A stretch of DNA of 64,000 bases from Elusimicrobiota bacterium (lineage in GTDB: Bacteria; Elusimicrobiota; Elusimicrobia; UBA1565; UBA9628): positions 104,262 through 168,261 of the forward strand of contig DAIDHI010000035.1 of the NCBI GenBank assembly GCA_027452025.1, written 5' to 3'. The position numbers and the translations under genes were made by a program. Positions 16,867 through 25,912 of the stretch are shown piece after piece. The first letter of the stretch is position 1, and each line of letters starts with the position of its first letter. The notes under the pieces are model-generated. The model made no database searches. It saw only the letters and a list, made by a program, of their open reading frames with translations, and was not told the DNA's origin.

Positions 16867-17598
16867 ATGGTCCGCCCGGAAGTCGTCGCCTACTTTCAGG
16901 AAAACCTGAAGAAGTTCAAGCTGGCCGAGCTCAAGAAGCAGCTGGCCGAGGAAGGCATCGCCGAAGGCGACGTCGCCGACTCCCTCAAAGCCGCGCAAAA
17001 GGCCCAGGCCGCGGCGCGGCGCAAAGCCATGGGGCGGCTGCTGATGGCGCTGGGCGTGTTGGCCATCGGCGGGGGAGCGGTCTTCACGCTGATGTCTCGA
17101 AAGCCCCCGCCCGCCCCGGCCCCGGTCGTTTCCTCGGCCAGCGGCTTCGTGGGCAAGTCCGGCTACGTCCTGCGCCTGCCCGACGGCTACACCGCCATCG
17201 ACTCCTCCGACCCCTCCCACGCGCGCGTCGAGGTGGTCTACTTCTGCAAGGCCGGGACCGACCAAAGCAGCCTTCTCGACACGGGGCTTTTCGGGCAGCT
17301 CGGCATCGTGCGCCTGCGAGTCGAGCCCAACCCGTTCGGCCCGGGCCTGCAGGGCCTGACCCAGATGACGCAGTACATGACGGGCCAGGCCCAGAAGGAC
17401 GGGGAGAAGTTCGCCCTCAAGAACGTGCAGATCTCCGAGCTGCGCGGCATCCAGATGACCTTCGAGGACCCCGACGCCCGCGTGCAGACCTACGTCATCG
17501 GCCAGTCCTCTCTCTACAGCTTTTACGCGGGCGGCGACAACGAGCTCTACGAGGGCCTGCTCAACAGCCTGCGCGAGACCCAGGACGACGCGGAATGA
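16867..17598 (+). CDS. Hypothetical membrane-anchored protein
   Basis: Helical N-terminus, one TM (LLMALGVLAIGGGAVFTLM), soluble C-terminal domain. Confidence 0.6.
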   Translation: MVRPEVVAYFQENLKKFKLAELKKQLAEEGIAEGDVADSLKAAQKAQAAARRKAMGRLLMALGVLAIGGGAVFTLMSRKPPPAPAPVVSSASGFVGKSGYVLRLPDGYTAIDSSDPSHARVEVVYFCKAGTDQSSLLDTGLFGQLGIVRLRVEPNPFGPGLQGLTQMTQYMTGQAQKDGEKFALKNVQISELRGIQMTFEDPDARVQTYVIGQSSLYSFYAGGDNELYEGLLNSLRETQDDAE

Positions 17599-17673
17599 CG
17601 TGGGTCTTGAAATTCGGCGGCTCCCCGTCTACACTTAACCCGCCTTTCAATCCCCGTCGCGCGGAGGAACGAA

Positions 17674-17904
17674 ATGCCGGTGAAGAAGCGCCGCAGCACC
17701 CTGCCTACCGACGTCCAGCTCTCGCGGGAAGAGGTGGCCCGCCTCGAGGCCGAAGCCTTGAGCCAAAAGCGCAGCGAGAGCGCTTGGCTGAGCATGACGG
17801 CCTCGGAAGAGGACGACGGCTGGACGACCGTCGAGGAGCACATGCTCTCCAAGAGCCAGCAGCAAGACCGCTCCGTCTTTCGCTGGAAGCACTTCGCCAA
17901 GTAG
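17674..17904 (+). CDS. Hypothetical small protein
   Basis: 76-aa ORF ending just before a strong terminator hairpin. Confidence 0.5.
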   Translation: MPVKKRRSTLPTDVQLSREEVARLEAEALSQKRSESAWLSMTASEEDDGWTTVEEHMLSKSQQQDRSVFRWKHFAK

Positions 17905-17920
17905 CCGCGAGCGCGCCGAG

Positions 17921-17957
17921 GCCCCCGCGTCCCGCCCCCGGACGCGGGGGCGTCTTT
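17921..17957 (+). terminator. Rho-independent terminator
   Basis: 12-bp perfect stem GCCCCCGCGTCC/GGACGCGGGGGC followed by TCTTT. Confidence 0.8.
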
Positions 17958-17996
17958 CGTCGCGGGGCGCGATTGGTATAATGGGCGCGTTCGCCC

Positions 17997-19505
17997 ATGC
18001 GTGAATCCCAGCGCGCCAACCTCCTGATCGTCCTCTCCCTGGCCGCGATCATCGGGTCGATGGCCGTCTACGCCTCGATCCTGCTGTCCTGGCTGCGCAA
18101 GGGCTCCGGCCCGACCGCGCCCGCGCCCCCCGCCGTCAGCGCCGACTTGGCGGCGGCGCGAAAGGCCTTCCGGGCACGGATCCTCGACGCGCGCGGCGCC
18201 TTGGAGTTGTCCGAGGCGCTCTACCGCGCCCACCGGGCCGTCGATTCCTTCTATGTCGAGGACTGGGCGCAGTCGTTCTACGGCCCCTCCGAGTTCTCCA
18301 AGGCCCACGACGAGGTGGTGCTGCGCAAGGAGCCGCTGCCCATCTCGATCGAACCCGGCGACCCGAAGGCCTCGCTCAAGCAAGTCGCGCAGGCGCTGGC
18401 CGGCAGCCCGGAGGACCGCGCCCTGCTCTGCCTCAAGGCCCAATTGCTCGAGCCCTCCGACCCCAGCGACGCTATCGGCCTCTATGCCCGGCTCGTCAGC
18501 GGCCATCCAGACACCTACGAAGCCGGCCAAGCCCTCGGAGAGCTCCGGCGCCTGGCCGCCGTCAAGGACGAAGGACCCTCCGAGGCGGCCGACGACGCGC
18601 GCGAAGCCCTCCAGGAACTGATGCAGGCGCGGCCCGAGGACGCCGAGATCTTCGCGGCCGCGGCGATGGCGGCCTGGCAGCGCGGCGACCTGGCTTCCGC
18701 CAAGGCCATGGTGGCCGACGCGCTCTCCAAGCGCCCCGACCAGGCCGGGGCTTTGATGGTCGACGGGGCGTTGGCCTGGAATCAGGGCGATTCCGACACG
18801 GCGCTGCGGCGCTTCTCCGCGGCTTTCGAGCGCGACCCCGACGATCTCTACAGCGCCGAGAAGCTCGCCGAGGTCTTCGACAAGCAGGGCGTCAACCGCG
18901 AGGCCGCCCTGCCTTATTACATCGCGATCTACCGGCGCCAGCCGGATTATTCCGACGGCGTCCCGGTCGAGGACACGATCCGGGACATCCTCGCGGCCCG
19001 GGACGTCTCCGGGGCGGGCTCCTCGCCGGAGGGGCTGCGGCGCGACCTCGACTCCGACGACGCCTCCGCGCGCGCCGACGCCTGCGCCCGAGCCGGCCGC
19101 TCCGGCGATTCCCGCTGGCTGGACCCCCTGACGGCCCGCCTCGACGACGACGTGGACATCGTGCGGCGCGCCGCGCGCTCGGCTCTCGTGAGCCTCGCGC
19201 GGGCGGACCCGGGAGCTCTCGACGAGCGGCGCAAGTCCCTGCTGTCCGATCCGCGGCCGCTGGTGCGCGCCGGAGCCCTCGCCGTCTTCGCCGAGCTCAA
19301 CGCCCCGAAGACGCTGCCCGACGTCGAGCGAGCCCTCCGCGACCCCGACTCCGCCGTGCGCTTCTTCGCCCACGCCGTGCTGCAAAACCGCTATCAAGAC
19401 GGCCCGGACATCGCCCGCATCCGCGCCGAATACCTGGCCCGCGAGACCGATCCTCTCGTTCTGGCGCGCTATGGCCTTGCTCCGCGCCAGCCGAGCGCAC
19501 GATGA
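17997..19505 (+). CDS. Membrane-anchored TPR plus HEAT-repeat protein
   Basis: N-terminal TM; TPR-like AEIFAAAAMAAWQRGDLASAKAMVADALSKRP; HEAT-like DDDVDIVRRAARSALVSLARADP. Confidence 0.6.
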   Translation: MRESQRANLLIVLSLAAIIGSMAVYASILLSWLRKGSGPTAPAPPAVSADLAAARKAFRARILDARGALELSEALYRAHRAVDSFYVEDWAQSFYGPSEFSKAHDEVVLRKEPLPISIEPGDPKASLKQVAQALAGSPEDRALLCLKAQLLEPSDPSDAIGLYARLVSGHPDTYEAGQALGELRRLAAVKDEGPSEAADDAREALQELMQARPEDAEIFAAAAMAAWQRGDLASAKAMVADALSKRPDQAGALMVDGALAWNQGDSDTALRRFSAAFERDPDDLYSAEKLAEVFDKQGVNREAALPYYIAIYRRQPDYSDGVPVEDTIRDILAARDVSGAGSSPEGLRRDLDSDDASARADACARAGRSGDSRWLDPLTARLDDDVDIVRRAARSALVSLARADPGALDERRKSLLSDPRPLVRAGALAVFAELNAPKTLPDVERALRDPDSAVRFFAHAVLQNRYQDGPDIARIRAEYLARETDPLVLARYGLAPRQPSAR

Positions 19506-20308
19506 AGGGCCTGGTCGACACCCACGCCCATCTGGGCGACGCGCGGTTTTCCGAAGACCGCGAGCAGGTCCTCGACCGCGCCGCCGCCGCGGGGGTCTTC
19601 AGAGTCGTCGAAATCGCCGACGCTCCCGCCGACTGGGCGGCCGCGGTCGCTCTTTCCCGCGCCCGGCCGGCGAGCGTGCGCTGCAGCCTCGGCCTGCATC
19701 CTTATTACGCCGATCAGTTCGCGCCGGCGCTGCTCGCCGAGCTCGAGCGCAAGGTCCTGCTGCCGGAGGTCGTCGGCGTCGGCGAGATCGGCCTCGACTA
19801 CGTCAAAGCCGAGACCGGCGCCGAGACTCAGCGGCCGGCCTTCGAGCGCCTGCTGGCCTTTTGCCGCGACAGCGGCAAACCCGCCGTCATCCACTGCCGA
19901 GGGGCCTACCCCGACTTGCGCGCCGTGCTCGGCCGGCTCTTCCAGGGCCCGCCCGCCGGACGGCGGTTTTGGGGAGTCGTGCACTGCTTTTCGGGCGACG
20001 TCCGGGACGCCCTCTATTGCCGCGACCTCGGCTTTTGCCTGGGCGTCGATGGGCCGGTCACTTACCCGAAGAACGACGGCCTGCGCGAGGCGCTGCGGCA
20101 AGCCGGCCCGGACTGCCTGGTGCTGGAGACCGACAGCCCCTACCTGCCGCCGCAGACGCTGCGCGGCAAGCGCAACGAGCCCGCGAACCTGCCCGAGATC
20201 GCGCGCCGGCTCGCCGAAGTCTGCAGGCTGGCGCCCGAAGAGCTGGCGGCCAAGACCACGGCCAACGCCCGGGCCCTCTTCGGCCTGCCTAAAGATACAG
20301 CGCCTTGA
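19502..20308 (+). CDS. tatD: TatD-family metal-dependent hydrolase
   Basis: DTHAHLGD, GEIGLDYVK, PAVIHCRGA, LETDSPYLPPQ, RGKRNEPANL. Confidence 0.92.
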   Translation: MKGLVDTHAHLGDARFSEDREQVLDRAAAAGVFRVVEIADAPADWAAAVALSRARPASVRCSLGLHPYYADQFAPALLAELERKVLLPEVVGVGEIGLDYVKAETGAETQRPAFERLLAFCRDSGKPAVIHCRGAYPDLRAVLGRLFQGPPAGRRFWGVVHCFSGDVRDALYCRDLGFCLGVDGPVTYPKNDGLREALRQAGPDCLVLETDSPYLPPQTLRGKRNEPANLPEIARRLAEVCRLAPEELAAKTTANARALFGLPKDTAP

Positions 20309-22055
20309 AGGCCTCTTCCGGGGAAGTCAGCCCCTCGGCGGCGGCGGCCAGCGCCTCCTGGCGCATCGGGATCATCCCCTCCTCCAGCGCCAACGCGCGC
20401 AGCTGATCGGGATTGGACTCGCCGACGATCGCTTCGTGGATGCGAAAGGACATCGTGGGCATGATCTCTCCGATCGCCTTGCGTCCCGAATAGCCGATGC
20501 CGTGGCAGTCCGGGCAGCCCCTGGCCCGCCACGCCGTTTTGAGGGCCGGCCGCTCCTCGGGCGCGAGCTGGCATTCCTCCTCGGGCGTCAAGGTCCCGGC
20601 AACGCGGCACTTCGGGCACAGCAGCCGCACCAGCCGCTGGCTGATCACCATCCGGCAGGCCGCCGCCACCAGATAAGCGGGAAGCCCCATCGACAAGAGG
20701 CGATAGACGGCGCTCGGCGCGTCGTTGGTGTGCAGCGTCGAGAGCACCATGTGGCCCGTGACGGCCGCTTTCAAGGCGATCTCGGCGGTCTCGGCGTCGC
20801 GAATCTCACCGATCAGAACGACGTTGGGATCCTGGCGCAAGAGAGACCGCAGGACGCGGTCGAAAGTGTAGCCGACGGCGGCGTTGACCTGCACCTGGGT
20901 GATGCCGGGCAGCTGATACTCGACGGGATCCTCCACCGTGACGATGTTGCGCTGGGGATTGTTGAGCATGTCGAGCATCGTATAGAGCGTGGTCGTCTTG
21001 CCGCTGCCCGTCGGTCCGGTCGTCAGGATCAGGCCGGTCGGCCGCTGGAGCGTCTCGTGGATCTGCGCCCGGCAGCGCGGGGAAAACCCGAGGCTGTCCA
21101 GCTTGACCTGCAGACTGTCGGCGCTCAGCAGCCGGATCACGATCTTCTCGCCGTAGAGCGACGGCAAGGTGCTCACCCGGAACTTCGCCGTCTGGCCGTC
21201 TGGCTTTCGGGCGGCGAATTGGCCGTCTTGAGGCAGGCGCTTCTCCGTGATGTTGAGATTGCAAAGGATCTTGATGCGCACGCAGACCTTGTCGAGCGAC
21301 TCGATCGGGAGCTTCCCCAGCGGCTGGAGCACGCCGTCGACGCGGGTACGCACGCACAAGCAGTCTCGCTGCGGCTCGAAGTGGATGTCGGAAGCGCCCT
21401 GGTTGAGCGCCTTAGTCACGATCTGGTTGACCAGCTCGGCGATCGGAGACTCCGCGCTGATCGCGTCGGCCGGACCGCGGGACTCAACGACCGCGGCCGC
21501 AGGCGGGGCGGGCCGCATGGGCGGCGCCGGCGGAGCCGGCCTTTCGAAGCGCTCGATGATCGGCGGCCGGGGAGGCTCGGGACTCTCCGAACGCGGCGGC
21601 TCGTCGGCGCCGGACCCGGCCGCCGGGAGCAAGTCGACGGGCTCGGGGACGAGGACCCGGCTCATGCTCGGCTTGGCTCCGGAAAGCGCCCGTTCGATCG
21701 TGGCCAGGAGGACACCGGTCAAAAAAGGCTTGTGGATGAAATAGACCCCCTCCAGCTCGATGAGGTCTCGGATCTGCTTGGTGGTCCCCGTCACCATGAC
21801 CAGCGGCACTTGGCGCAGTTCGTCTCGCTGTCTCAGCGCCGCGGCCAGTTGATAGCCGTTGATGCCCGCTCCGAGCCCGAAATCCAAGATGACGAGATCG
21901 GGACGAAGAGCGGCTTCTCCGGCCCTCGTGCCGAGCAGCTCCAAGGCCTGCCTGGCCTCGACGGCGGCCGTCACGCGGTGGCCCTGCATTTCGCACAGAT
22001 GCCGCAACAACTCGCGGCAGGAAGGATCGTCTTCGACAAGAAGGACATGCGCCAT
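20289..22055 (-). CDS. Receiver domain fused to GspE/PilB-type secretion ATPase
   Basis: REC: VLLVEDD, LVILDFGL, FIHKPF; ATPase: TTGPTGSGKTTTLYTML, VTVEDPVEYQLPG, LIGEIRDAETAEIALKAAVTGHMVLSTLHTND; CxxC zinc pairs. Confidence 0.88.
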   Translation of the reverse strand: MAHVLLVEDDPSCRELLRHLCEMQGHRVTAAVEARQALELLGTRAGEAALRPDLVILDFGLGAGINGYQLAAALRQRDELRQVPLVMVTGTTKQIRDLIELEGVYFIHKPFLTGVLLATIERALSGAKPSMSRVLVPEPVDLLPAAGSGADEPPRSESPEPPRPPIIERFERPAPPAPPMRPAPPAAAVVESRGPADAISAESPIAELVNQIVTKALNQGASDIHFEPQRDCLCVRTRVDGVLQPLGKLPIESLDKVCVRIKILCNLNITEKRLPQDGQFAARKPDGQTAKFRVSTLPSLYGEKIVIRLLSADSLQVKLDSLGFSPRCRAQIHETLQRPTGLILTTGPTGSGKTTTLYTMLDMLNNPQRNIVTVEDPVEYQLPGITQVQVNAAVGYTFDRVLRSLLRQDPNVVLIGEIRDAETAEIALKAAVTGHMVLSTLHTNDAPSAVYRLLSMGLPAYLVAAACRMVISQRLVRLLCPKCRVAGTLTPEEECQLAPEERPALKTAWRARGCPDCHGIGYSGRKAIGEIMPTMSFRIHEAIVGESNPDQLRALALEEGMIPMRQEALAAAAEGLTSPEEAFKALYL

Positions 22056-22132
22056 GGCCACCAAGGATACGGCGCGAGGCCCGCATGCGCCAGGAAAATG
22101 GCGGCAAAATCCGGGTTAAAGGAAGGTAAGGG

Positions 22133-23644
22133 CTATTTTTCCGAGAAGAAGACCGTCTTCGTCTCGGTGTAGTTCTCGAGAGCCTTCATTCCCAGCTCCC
22201 GCCCGAGGCCGGAGCTCTTGAAGCCGCCGAAGGGCGCCTCGAGATAGACGCTGGAGGACGAATTGACGGAGAGGTTGCCCGTCTTGACCGCCTTCGCCAT
22301 CCGCATGGCCCGCGGCGCGTTCGCGGTCCACACCGAGCCGGAAAGGCCGTACTCGGAGTCATTGGCCCGGGCGACGGCCTCCTCTTCCGTGGAAAAGGGC
22401 ACGATGCAGACGACGGGCCCGAAGATCTCCTCGCGAAAGACCCGCATGCCCGGCTTGGCGCCCGTCAGCACGGCGGGCCGGAAGAAGAACCCTTTCCCGA
22501 GAGCACCTTTCGCCCTTCCGCCGCACAGCAGCTCGCAGCCTTCCTCGCGGCCGATATCGACGTAGCCGCTGACGCGCTCGAGCTGCTTGCGAGAGATGAG
22601 CGGGCCCATCTCGACGCCCTTCCTGAACTGGGGGCCGAGCACGATCCGCCGGGCCCGGGCCGCGAAGCGCTCGACGAAACGGTCGTACACCTTCTTGTGG
22701 ACGATGGCCCGCGAGCGCGCGCAGCAATCTTGCCCGGCGTTATCGTAGACCGACCAAAGGGACTTCTCCACGCAATGATCGAGGTCCTCGACGTCGTCGA
22801 AGACCACGTTGGCGCTCTTTCCGCCCAGCTCGAGAGTCACGCGCTTCATCGTGGACGCGGCGCCGCGCATGACCTCTCGACCGACGGCCGTCGAGCCCGT
22901 GAACGAGATCTTTCTCACGAGAGGGTGCGCGACGAGGGCGTCGCCGCAGCCGGGCCCGGGGCCTGGCACCACGTTGAGCGCGCCTTCGGGAAGCCCGGCT
23001 TCGGCGAAAATTCGAGCTAGCGCCAAGGCCGATAGAGGAGTCTCCTGGGCCGGCTTGAGGACGACGGAATTGCCGCAGGCCAGCGCCGGCCCGAGCTTCC
23101 AAGCCGCGATCACGGCGGGGAAGTTCCACGGGACGATGAGGCCGCAGACTCCGACGGGCTCGCGCAGGGTGAAAAGCAGCCCGGGGTTGCCCGCGGGGAT
23201 GGTCTCGCCGAAGTGCTTGGTGGCCGCGCCGGCGTAATACTCGAGCACGTCGGCGACGTAGGAAATCTCGCCCCGGGCCGCGGCGACGGGCTTGCCCGTG
23301 TCGAGAGCCTCGAGGCGCCCCAGGGCGTCCAAGCGCTCGCGCACGAGCCGGGCCGCGTCGAAGAGAACCCGCGCCCGTTTTCCCGCCGAGTATTTTCCCC
23401 AGGGCCCGTCCGCCGCCTTCGCGGCCGCCTTGGCGGCGGCGTCTATGTCCTCGGCGCCGCCTTCGGCGACGACGGCGAGAGCGTCGCCCGTGGCCGGATC
23501 GATGGTCTCGAAGGTCTTGCCGGACGCGGCCGGACGCGGCCGTCCGCCGATCCAGAGCGGCTCGACGCGCGTCTTCTTAGAAGTAGTTGGCCGTGATGCC
23601 GCCGTCGGCAACGAGCGCGGCGCCGTTGGTCCAGGAGGATTCAT
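22133..23644 (-). CDS. NAD(P)-dependent aldehyde dehydrogenase
   Basis: PWNFPAVIAAWKLGPALACGN, SFTGSTAVGREVM, LELGGKSANVVFDD, NAGQDCCARSR; start uncertain. Confidence 0.9.
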   Translation of the reverse strand: MNPPGPTAPRSLPTAASRPTTSKKTRVEPLWIGGRPRPAASGKTFETIDPATGDALAVVAEGGAEDIDAAAKAAAKAADGPWGKYSAGKRARVLFDAARLVRERLDALGRLEALDTGKPVAAARGEISYVADVLEYYAGAATKHFGETIPAGNPGLLFTLREPVGVCGLIVPWNFPAVIAAWKLGPALACGNSVVLKPAQETPLSALALARIFAEAGLPEGALNVVPGPGPGCGDALVAHPLVRKISFTGSTAVGREVMRGAASTMKRVTLELGGKSANVVFDDVEDLDHCVEKSLWSVYDNAGQDCCARSRAIVHKKVYDRFVERFAARARRIVLGPQFRKGVEMGPLISRKQLERVSGYVDIGREEGCELLCGGRAKGALGKGFFFRPAVLTGAKPGMRVFREEIFGPVVCIVPFSTEEEAVARANDSEYGLSGSVWTANAPRAMRMAKAVKTGNLSVNSSSSVYLEAPFGGFKSSGLGRELGMKALENYTETKTVFFSEK

Positions 23645-24344
23645 CGCAGGCGAGGTAGAGTCCGAGATTGACGATGTCTTCAGGCTTGCCGAAGCGGCCC
23701 ATCGGGATTCGATTGAGGCGCTTGGCCTTCTCCTTGGGCTCCTTGAGCAGCCATTGCGTCAGAAGCGGCGTTTCGATCGGGCCCGGGCAGATGGCGTTGG
23801 CGCGGACGCCCTTGGGGCCGAACTGCACGGCCAACGACTTGGTCAAAGCGATGACGGCGCCCTTCGACGCCGTGTAGGCGTCCTGCGGGACGCTGCAGCC
23901 GACGAGAGCCACGAAAGAGGCGATATTGATGACCGAGCCGCCGCCGGAGCGGATGAGATGCGGAATTCCGTGCTTGCAGGAGAAGGCCACGCCCTTGACG
24001 TTGACGGCGAAGACCTTGTCCCAGACGGCCTCGTCCGTGTCGATGACGGAATGATCGTCGCCCGGGAAGATTCCGGCGTTGTTGTAGAGGACGTGCAAGG
24101 CGCCGTAGGCCTTGACCGCGTCCTCGATGGCCCGGCGCACGTCGGCTTCCTTCGAGACGTCCCCCGAAAGCGCGACGGCCTTGCCGCCGGCCTTCTTGAC
24201 TTGGGCGACGGTCTCGGCGACGGCCTCGGCCTTGAGGTCCATGGCCCCGACCGCCGCTCCTTCCCGCGAGAAGGCCAGGGCCGCCGCGCGGCCCATGCCG
24301 GAACCCGCGCCCGTCACGAAGCAGACCTTGCCCGCGAGCCTCAT
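23577..24344 (-). CDS. SDR-family oxidoreductase
   Basis: TGAGSGMGRA, YNNAGI, YTASKGA; ATG at 24344. Confidence 0.85.
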   Translation of the reverse strand: MRLAGKVCFVTGAGSGMGRAAALAFSREGAAVGAMDLKAEAVAETVAQVKKAGGKAVALSGDVSKEADVRRAIEDAVKAYGALHVLYNNAGIFPGDDHSVIDTDEAVWDKVFAVNVKGVAFSCKHGIPHLIRSGGGSVINIASFVALVGCSVPQDAYTASKGAVIALTKSLAVQFGPKGVRANAICPGPIETPLLTQWLLKEPKEKAKRLNRIPMGRFGKPEDIVNLGLYLACDESSWTNGAALVADGGITANYF

Positions 24345-24643
24345 TTGATCACCGAGTAGCCGGCGAGCTTGACGGCTTTGGAGAGACCGGCCTTGTCCAT
24401 GTCGTGTGCGATGCCCAGGTGCGTCATCACCGTCAGGCGCTTGACCACCCGCGAGCTTCCCTGGAGCTTGCCGATGAGGAAGGCGATGTCCTTGGCCGCC
24501 GTCTTGACGTTGCTGACTTGGCCGCCCTCGAACCACCGGATGGTCCGCGTCCCCACTTTCTTGCTCGGCATGAGCTTGACCGTCACCGCGTGCTCCGTCA
24601 CGAACAAATCGCCGATCTCTTCCATCCTCTGCTTTCCAGCCAT
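24341..24643 (-). CDS. Conserved-looking hypothetical protein
   Basis: ATG at 24643 with AAGGAGG upstream; ATGA overlap with the SDR. Confidence 0.6.
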   Translation of the reverse strand: MAGKQRMEEIGDLFVTEHAVTVKLMPSKKVGTRTIRWFEGGQVSNVKTAAKDIAFLIGKLQGSSRVVKRLTVMTHLGIAHDMDKAGLSKAVKLAGYSVIK

Positions 24644-24738
24644 CAACGCCTCCTTATAATAGGGAGAGAACCGGCATGGGGCCGGCCCTTTCCTCGGCGC
24701 GAACGGATCATACAAAACTTAAGGTGCTTCTGCCGGCG

Positions 24739-25833
24739 CTAGCGAAACGCCGGCTGGACGCGCCAATGCCGCTGCGCGGCCGCCCGAAGCAGGGCCGGGT
24801 CCGAGCCTATCACGAGGCGCAATCCATCGCCATACGACAACAAGTCGAGGTCGTCGGCAGACACCCCGAGAGCCAGCGTCGGCCCTCGGCCGGCGCCGGA
24901 GACCAGCGCGTCCACCTTCCCCTCGCGGATCGGGACGGGCTCGACGATCTTGCCGGTCATCGTCTCCCGGCTGACGTCGCGATCCTTGGAAAGTCCCTCG
25001 GAGATCCCCGCCAGCTCCACGCCTTGCAGGCGCAGCTGCTGCGCCGCGGCCTGGAGGACCGGCTGCGGATCAGGGTCTTCGAGCCAGACGTCGAAGCCCG
25101 AACGCTCGAGAAGCCGCGTCAAATCGAGCAGCTCCGGGGTCGCCAGAAACCCATGGCGGATCGCCACCGGATTAGGATCCTCGGAGGACGCGCCCAGCTT
25201 CTCGATCGACGGCGGCCGAGCGGCCTCCGTCGCCAGCACGCCCTTGGCGTAATCGAGGGCCTCCTTCCTCGGGAAGCCTTTGAGGAGGCGGGCGAGATAG
25301 ATGCGGCAATCCTTGCGGCTGACCTCGAAGCACATGCGCTGGTAGCTCTCGATGAAATATTTCACGAACTGATGGTAGGTCGGCTGTTCGTCCCAGACGT
25401 CGCGCGGCAGGCCCGAGAATTGCTCATAGGCCGCCCGTATGCGCTGGCGGCCGTAAAGGATCGGGACGACGTCCCAAAACGAGTCGTCGAACTTGAAGGC
25501 CGCCTTGCGCACCAAGTCCTGGAAGACGAGCTCGGACGGATCGCCTTCGATCAAGCCGTCGTCGACGGGCAGCACGGCGATGGGCCGCCGCGCGGCGTCA
25601 AAGTCGACGGAGCCGCGGCCGTAGACCTGGACGGCGACGTCGAGCGTCTCGGCGATCGCCGGATTCCAGCGCCCGGGCTGCAAGCGGTCGAGCGGACGCG
25701 CGGCAGCCGCGCTCGAGACCCGGACGAGGGCGGCTTTGCGGCGCAGCCGCGGGTTGCGGGGACGGTAGTAGGCCGAGGCCGGGGAGGCGGCCGCCAGCAC
25801 GCATGCGAGGAAAAAAACAACGCGAGAGCGCAT
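24739..25833 (-). CDS. Secreted HAD-superfamily-like protein with degenerate catalytic motifs
   Basis: Signal peptide; AVLPVDDGLIEGD at motif I, TPELLDLTRLLERSGFDVWLEDPDPQPV at motif II, GKIVEPVPIREGKVDAL, LALGVSADDLDLL at motif IV. Confidence 0.6.
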   Translation of the reverse strand: MRSRVVFFLACVLAAASPASAYYRPRNPRLRRKAALVRVSSAAAARPLDRLQPGRWNPAIAETLDVAVQVYGRGSVDFDAARRPIAVLPVDDGLIEGDPSELVFQDLVRKAAFKFDDSFWDVVPILYGRQRIRAAYEQFSGLPRDVWDEQPTYHQFVKYFIESYQRMCFEVSRKDCRIYLARLLKGFPRKEALDYAKGVLATEAARPPSIEKLGASSEDPNPVAIRHGFLATPELLDLTRLLERSGFDVWLEDPDPQPVLQAAAQQLRLQGVELAGISEGLSKDRDVSRETMTGKIVEPVPIREGKVDALVSGAGRGPTLALGVSADDLDLLSYGDGLRLVIGSDPALLRAAAQRHWRVQPAFR

Positions 25834-25842
25834 GTCAAAAAA

Positions 25843-25870
25843 TTGTCAACGATGGAGTGTATGTTATAAA
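25843..25870 (+). promoter_or_regulatory. Sigma70-like promoter for the DHS-like operon
   Basis: TTGTCA - 16 nt - TATAAA. Confidence 0.55.
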
Positions 25871-25912
25871 ATAAACGATCTCCGTCGGAAAACGACGGAA
25901 GGAGAGAGAGCC

